From contig JASLDA010000181.1 of NCBI GenBank assembly GCA_030151745.1, positions 1 to 8,719 of the forward strand: a DNA stretch of 8,719 bases, written 5' to 3'. The DNA is from Chitinophagaceae bacterium (GTDB lineage: Bacteria > Bacteroidota > Bacteroidia > Chitinophagales > Chitinophagaceae). Numbering within the stretch: the stretch's first letter is position 1; each line of letters opens with the position of its first letter. Shown here in pieces: positions 5,587 to 8,719 of this stretch. The position numbers and the translations under genes were made by a program. Below the pieces are notes generated by a model. That model searched no databases and had not been told where the DNA came from. It was given only the letters and a program-made list of their open reading frames with translations.

Positions 5587-8076
5587 CTATCCCAGCCCCG
5601 TTCCATTAAAGCTCTCCCGCTGCTCGTTGTCGATCTCCAGCGCGGCAACCTGCTGCAGGACGGCCGTCAGCTCATCGTAATTCTGCCGCTCGATGGCGTG
5701 CTCGCCCTGCTCCAGCAGCTGCTGCGCCTTACCGGGATCGCGGTAGGCCGATTCCTGCAGGCCGTTGTAGTACATGAACGAGGAGATCAGCGCAACGGGA
5801 TCGCGGCGGCGCAGCTCCCAGCTCAGGCGGCGGAATTCGCGCACCTTCGACTTCAGAGTGTACACGCTTTGCCCGGCAAGGTATTCCTGCTCCCCGGCAA
5901 TGATGCGGCGGAACCGCTCCAGTCTCGCGGGATCGCCATCGGCGCTGATAATTTCGAAACAGTAGTCGCGCTCGTTCAGGTATTCGTCGACCGCGGCGGC
6001 CAGCCCGGCTTCGCGGGTCAGGGTGTCCAGCTCCCGGGCAGCCACGCGCTTACGCTCGTCCAGGGCATATTTCTCGTCGCCGGCATCCTCGCGGCCGAGC
6101 CGCGCGGCGCGCACCTGCAGCTGCTGCAGCCGCTCCTGGATCTCCTGCAGCTGCGCCGCCAGCTCGAAATGCTCCTCGCGGCCGGCCTTCTCCAAAGACT
6201 TGCCGCAGTCCCAGAGCAGGTCTTTCAGCTCGCCGCGCAGCCTGTCGACCGAGATCTGTCTGAGGCTGGGCGTAAATACGTTCCCGAAGCGCTGCTCATT
6301 CATCAGCAGGGTCGCTTCGATGCGCAGATCGCGGCTTTCGTTGATCTCCATCACGATCTCCACGTCGCTGCCCTTCACGATATCCGTATCCAGCGCGCAG
6401 GCCTTTATCTCGATCGCCCCGATACAGAGATTCGAGGCCGGCAGCGCGTAGCGGTTGCCTTCGAGCACGTTGATCACCAGCGTATCTTCCGTGCCCCGGC
6501 GCAGCATCCGCGTCACTTCGCGGACCAGCGTCTTCTTCAGGGGCAGCACATTATTCTTCTCGAACACGACTTCCAGCCGCGTGGTCTTGTTTACGGGATC
6601 ATCCACTTCCAGGCAGATATCCGCCGGCAGGGGCTGGCCTTCGATGGAGAAATGCCCCTGCACGATCTCGATGGCCGGCACTTGCGCCGGTACGGGCAGG
6701 CCTTTTGCATCGACGACGCTGAAACGAAAGCTGTTCGCGCTTTGAGGCAGCAGGGGCAGCATCTCGGAAATCCTTGTCCCGAGCGGCTTCAGGCCGGAAT
6801 CGAAGCCTCCGTCCGTGCGTTGGATGCGGTATTGTAAACCGGAGGGGAGATCGCCTTGCACCTGCGCGGTAAAATACTCCTCCGGCTCCCGCGAAGTCTT
6901 CGCATACGCGGTGCGTATCTGAAGCGAGGATGCAGCAGTACCAGGCTCCGTCGCTGTGGCGGCCTGCTGCCGCTTGCGGGTCGCGGCGAAATAGGCCGCA
7001 CCTACGGCAACGGCGGTCGTGGGGTCGACGCCGGCGTTCACCCGGATGCCGAGCCGCTCCCCGAGCAGGCTCCGGACCAGCGGGATATAGGTGCTGCCCC
7101 CGATCAGGATCACCTCCCGGGGCTCCAGGCCGGGGTGCTTGGCCAGCAGCTTTTCCACCAGGCGCAGGCTATGTTCCACCTGCGGCCGGATGCAATCCTC
7201 GAGCTGCTCCCGGCTCAGGGGCACGGCGATATCCTGCATGCCCCCATCGACATCTTCGATCTCAAACTCGATCTCGGTCTGCGGCTGCGAGGAAAGCATG
7301 ATCTTGGCTTCCTCCGCCTTGTGCAGCAGCGTGTAATAGAGCCGCCCGTAAGGACCCGAGGGATTGCGCAGCTCCGTCGCGATATCCGGGAAGCCGCCAT
7401 GCTGCGCCAGGTAGGGCACCACCACCTTCTCGATCAGCGCGCTGTCGAAGTCCAGGCCGCCGAGGAAGTTGTCGCCCTCGTGATCGGTGACGCGCATCTC
7501 GTCGCCTTCGAAGCGGACCAGCGCCACGTCGAAGGTGCCGCCGCCAAGGTCGTAGACGAGCCACTGCCCTTCCAGCGGCTGGCCCGCGGACTCGCGCTTA
7601 TTGGCGAAGGCCAGGCTCGCGGCTACCGGCTCCTGCAGCAGGATCACCTCCTTGAAGCCCGCTTCATAGCCGGCTTCCTTCGTGGCATTGCTCTGGATGG
7701 TATCGAAGGATGCAGGAATCGTGATGACCGCAGCATCCACCGTTTCGCCGGTGTAGACGAAGTTGCGCAGCTCCTGCAGGATGAGCGCGGAAAGCTCCAC
7801 GGGCGAGCGGAAGTCCATGATCTCCGGCACGAAAAAACGCTCCGCCGTGCCCATCTTGCGCTTGAAGCCCGTAAACACATTCGCGGGATCGCGCTCCACG
7901 TATTCCTTCGCCTTGTCGCCGATCAGGATGCGCCCTTTACGGTAAGCCACCGCGGAAGGCAGGGTTTCTTTCAGACCGATGGGATTCTTGAAAACTTCCG
8001 GTTCGGTACCGCCGCCCCGGGCAATCAGCGAGTTGGTCGTGCCCAGGTCGATGCCGAAATTTATAGTCGCGCTCAT
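5587..8076 (-). CDS. Divergent Hsp70-family chaperone with insert after the ATPase domain
   Basis: Using the ATG at 8076 the product is 829 residues and starts MSATINFGIDLGTTNS, the normal Hsp70 N-terminus. An in-frame start 20 codons upstream (8136) only adds an unrelated tail. The ATPase domain covers about 1-367: GIDLGTTNS (phosphate 1), VYDLGGGTFDVALV (phosphate 2, 174-187) and ILIGGSTYIPLVRSLL (adenosine, 324-339). About 115 residues (370-485), apparently beta-rich, follow where DnaK has only a short linker. A linker-like DICLEVDD leads to a substrate-binding beta domain at about 490-600 (FEKNNVLPLKKT, VINVLEGNRYALPASN). The rest is helical with a likely coiled coil at 607-690. DnaK is about 640 residues, so this is a larger paralogue, not the housekeeping copy. 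A GrpE-like gene lies 115 bp upstream on the same strand. Clients are unknown. Confidence 0.93.
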   Translation of the reverse strand: MSATINFGIDLGTTNSLIARGGGTEPEVFKNPIGLKETLPSAVAYRKGRILIGDKAKEYVERDPANVFTGFKRKMGTAERFFVPEIMDFRSPVELSALILQELRNFVYTGETVDAAVITIPASFDTIQSNATKEAGYEAGFKEVILLQEPVAASLAFANKRESAGQPLEGQWLVYDLGGGTFDVALVRFEGDEMRVTDHEGDNFLGGLDFDSALIEKVVVPYLAQHGGFPDIATELRNPSGPYGRLYYTLLHKAEEAKIMLSSQPQTEIEFEIEDVDGGMQDIAVPLSREQLEDCIRPQVEHSLRLVEKLLAKHPGLEPREVILIGGSTYIPLVRSLLGERLGIRVNAGVDPTTAVAVGAAYFAATRKRQQAATATEPGTAASSLQIRTAYAKTSREPEEYFTAQVQGDLPSGLQYRIQRTDGGFDSGLKPLGTRISEMLPLLPQSANSFRFSVVDAKGLPVPAQVPAIEIVQGHFSIEGQPLPADICLEVDDPVNKTTRLEVVFEKNNVLPLKKTLVREVTRMLRRGTEDTLVINVLEGNRYALPASNLCIGAIEIKACALDTDIVKGSDVEIVMEINESRDLRIEATLLMNEQRFGNVFTPSLRQISVDRLRGELKDLLWDCGKSLEKAGREEHFELAAQLQEIQERLQQLQVRAARLGREDAGDEKYALDERKRVAARELDTLTREAGLAAAVDEYLNERDYCFEIISADGDPARLERFRRIIAGEQEYLAGQSVYTLKSKVREFRRLSWELRRRDPVALISSFMYYNGLQESAYRDPGKAQQLLEQGEHAIERQNYDELTAVLQQVAALEIDNEQRESFNGTGLG

Positions 8077-8115
8077 GAGGAGGCTTAAAGGTACGTAGCC
8101 CCGGACCTGCCAAGC

Positions 8116-8132
8116 CCCGCAGGACCTGCGGG
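8116..8132. promoter_or_regulatory. 17-nt GC-rich palindrome upstream of the Hsp70 start
   Basis: CCCGCAGG, A, CCTGCGGG: two perfect 8-nt arms in the 115-bp gap between the GrpE-like gene and the Hsp70 gene. On the minus strand the hairpin can extend with AAGC and GCTT. No T-run follows, so a terminator is unlikely; an operator or mRNA hairpin is possible. A -7-like TACCTTTA lies nearer the Hsp70 start but has no good -33 box at 19 nt. Confidence 0.45.
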
Positions 8133-8191
8133 CCAAAGCTTTAACGCCAATTTTAATAGCGTCCCGGTACTGCCCTACGACATATCAGCCG

Positions 8192-8512
8192 CTACCTGTT
8201 GCCGGCGATCACCACCGCCTTCTGCACCAGGCTGCGGCTGCCGCCGATGCTCTCATAAACGGCGGGCTTCAGCACATCCGTAATGAACAGCGGCTTCGAG
8301 ACATCCCCTGCAATGCTGCATTCGCAATCGGTGCGGCTTTCCTTATAAGCCTCGCCCTGCGGATTGACGATGGTGAATCCCATTTCCTCCAATACGCCCC
8401 GCATCCGCTCCAGGTTCTTTTGAAGGGAAGCCGTTCCATCCACGCGCACCGCTTTCTTTTCGGCTTCGAACAGCTGATTGATCAGGCGCAGGAGCTGGGG
8501 AATTTTAGGCAT
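8192..8512 (-). CDS. Small GrpE-like protein, putative nucleotide-exchange partner of the Hsp70
   Basis: The product is 106 residues. Residues 5-44 look helical (IPQLLRLINQLFEAEKK, LQKNLERMRGVLEEMG). The C-terminal half, FTIVNPQGEAYKESR, then ITDVLKPAVYE and SLVQKAVVIAG, has the order seen in the GrpE beta-wing: a Pro/Gly-rich turn after the helix, then the 'V..PGY...G.L...A.V.V' ending. GrpE proteins are usually near 200 residues with a long N-terminal coiled coil, so this would be a minimal version. The assignment rests on this pattern and on position directly upstream of an Hsp70, with a 115-bp gap on the same strand; it may instead be an unrelated small protein. The start is the ATG at 8512. 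The reading frame extends to the window edge, but that extension only translates the octamer and CA repeats. Confidence 0.6.
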   Translation of the reverse strand: MPKIPQLLRLINQLFEAEKKAVRVDGTASLQKNLERMRGVLEEMGFTIVNPQGEAYKESRTDCECSIAGDVSKPLFITDVLKPAVYESIGGSRSLVQKAVVIAGNR

Positions 8513-8521
8513 GGATCGATC

Positions 8522-8558
8522 AATTGGTGAATTGGTGAATTGGTGAATTGGTGAATTG
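8522..8558. repeat. Perfect octamer array in the leader of the GrpE-like gene
   Basis: AATTGGTG occurs four times without a mismatch (8522-8553), followed by AATTG. On the coding (minus) strand it reads as CACCAATT units, with the array edge 9 bases upstream of the ATG. It is the least decayed array in the window, which suggests recent expansion. Confidence 0.85.
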
Positions 8559-8676
8559 ATGGACCACCATTGAGCGACAATCTCGTGGCGCATAGCCTCG
8601 GTGGGCAGCACCACCTCCCCCACTAGCAGATCCTTTGTCGCTAGCTGACAGACAAAGTATATCAAAGACATATCCA

Positions 8677-8719
<43 letters not shown>

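Noticed and set aside
5560..5590. Terminator immediately after the Hsp70 stop
   Set aside because: GGGCCTGGGCC cannot form a stable stem with a reasonable loop and the following TTCTTTG is not a proper T-run.
6856..8088. 410-codon plus-strand ORF opposite the Hsp70 gene, and similar long ORFs at 5698-6837, 4199-5272, 2721-3725 and 378-890
   Set aside because: They lie fully antisense to genes with clear protein motifs. Their products are rich in Arg, Gln, His, Leu and Ala with no recognisable domain, which is the usual shadow in GC-rich DNA.
8077..8136. 20-codon N-terminal extension of the Hsp70
   Set aside because: Hsp70 proteins begin a few residues before GIDLGTTNS, which fits the ATG at 8076. 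The extension covers an intergenic palindrome and has no family similarity.
8522..8558. CRISPR-like repeats
   Set aside because: The units are 8 nt, directly adjacent and without unique spacers; no cas gene is present.
8625..8672. Bacteroidota promoter upstream of the GrpE-like gene (ATACTTTG with TTTG)
   Set aside because: The -7-like box has its first two bases swapped and the nearest TTTG is about 16 rather than 19 nt away.

Overview
The window looks like a chromosomal piece of a fairly GC-rich member of the Bacteroidota, probably near Chitinophagaceae. The lineage rests on three things: a near-ideal Bacteroidota promoter (TTTG, 19-nt spacer, TAtaTTTG) in front of tRNA-Ala; an RNA-like intergenic element of a kind I associate with this phylum (Flavo-1-like); and start codons without clear Shine-Dalgarno sequences. 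The family placement is inference.

Layout from left to right. Positions 1-1432 hold an ISL3-type (ISAon1-like) insertion sequence read on the minus strand. It has an intact DDE transposase ORF and an N-terminal ORF broken by one extra G. Its right end lies about 45 bp beyond the terminator of a tRNA-Ala(GGC) gene (minus). A 74-codon single-pass membrane protein gene (plus) diverges from the tRNA. A repeat-rich spacer follows, then a minus-strand FAD-dependent oxidoreductase with a C-terminal Rieske domain. Next is a 578-bp spacer with a structured RNA-like element, then pdxA (vitamin B6 synthesis, minus), then another repeat-rich spacer. The window ends with a minus-strand pair: a small GrpE-like protein upstream of a large, divergent Hsp70. 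A (CA)n microsatellite runs off the right edge.

Apart from the Hsp70/GrpE-like pair, neighbouring genes have no obvious pathway link. The pair could form a dedicated chaperone and nucleotide-exchange module. This Hsp70 has about 115 extra residues between its ATPase domain and its substrate-binding beta domain.

The most unusual feature is shared by most intergenic gaps: degenerate tandem arrays of 7- or 8-nt units built on AATTG. They lie directly against stop codons (FAD/Rieske gene) or start codons (pdxA, GrpE-like gene). Two of them sit inside a roughly 65-bp element present as an inverted pair flanking pdxA. I found no CRISPR array, phage gene or defence system.
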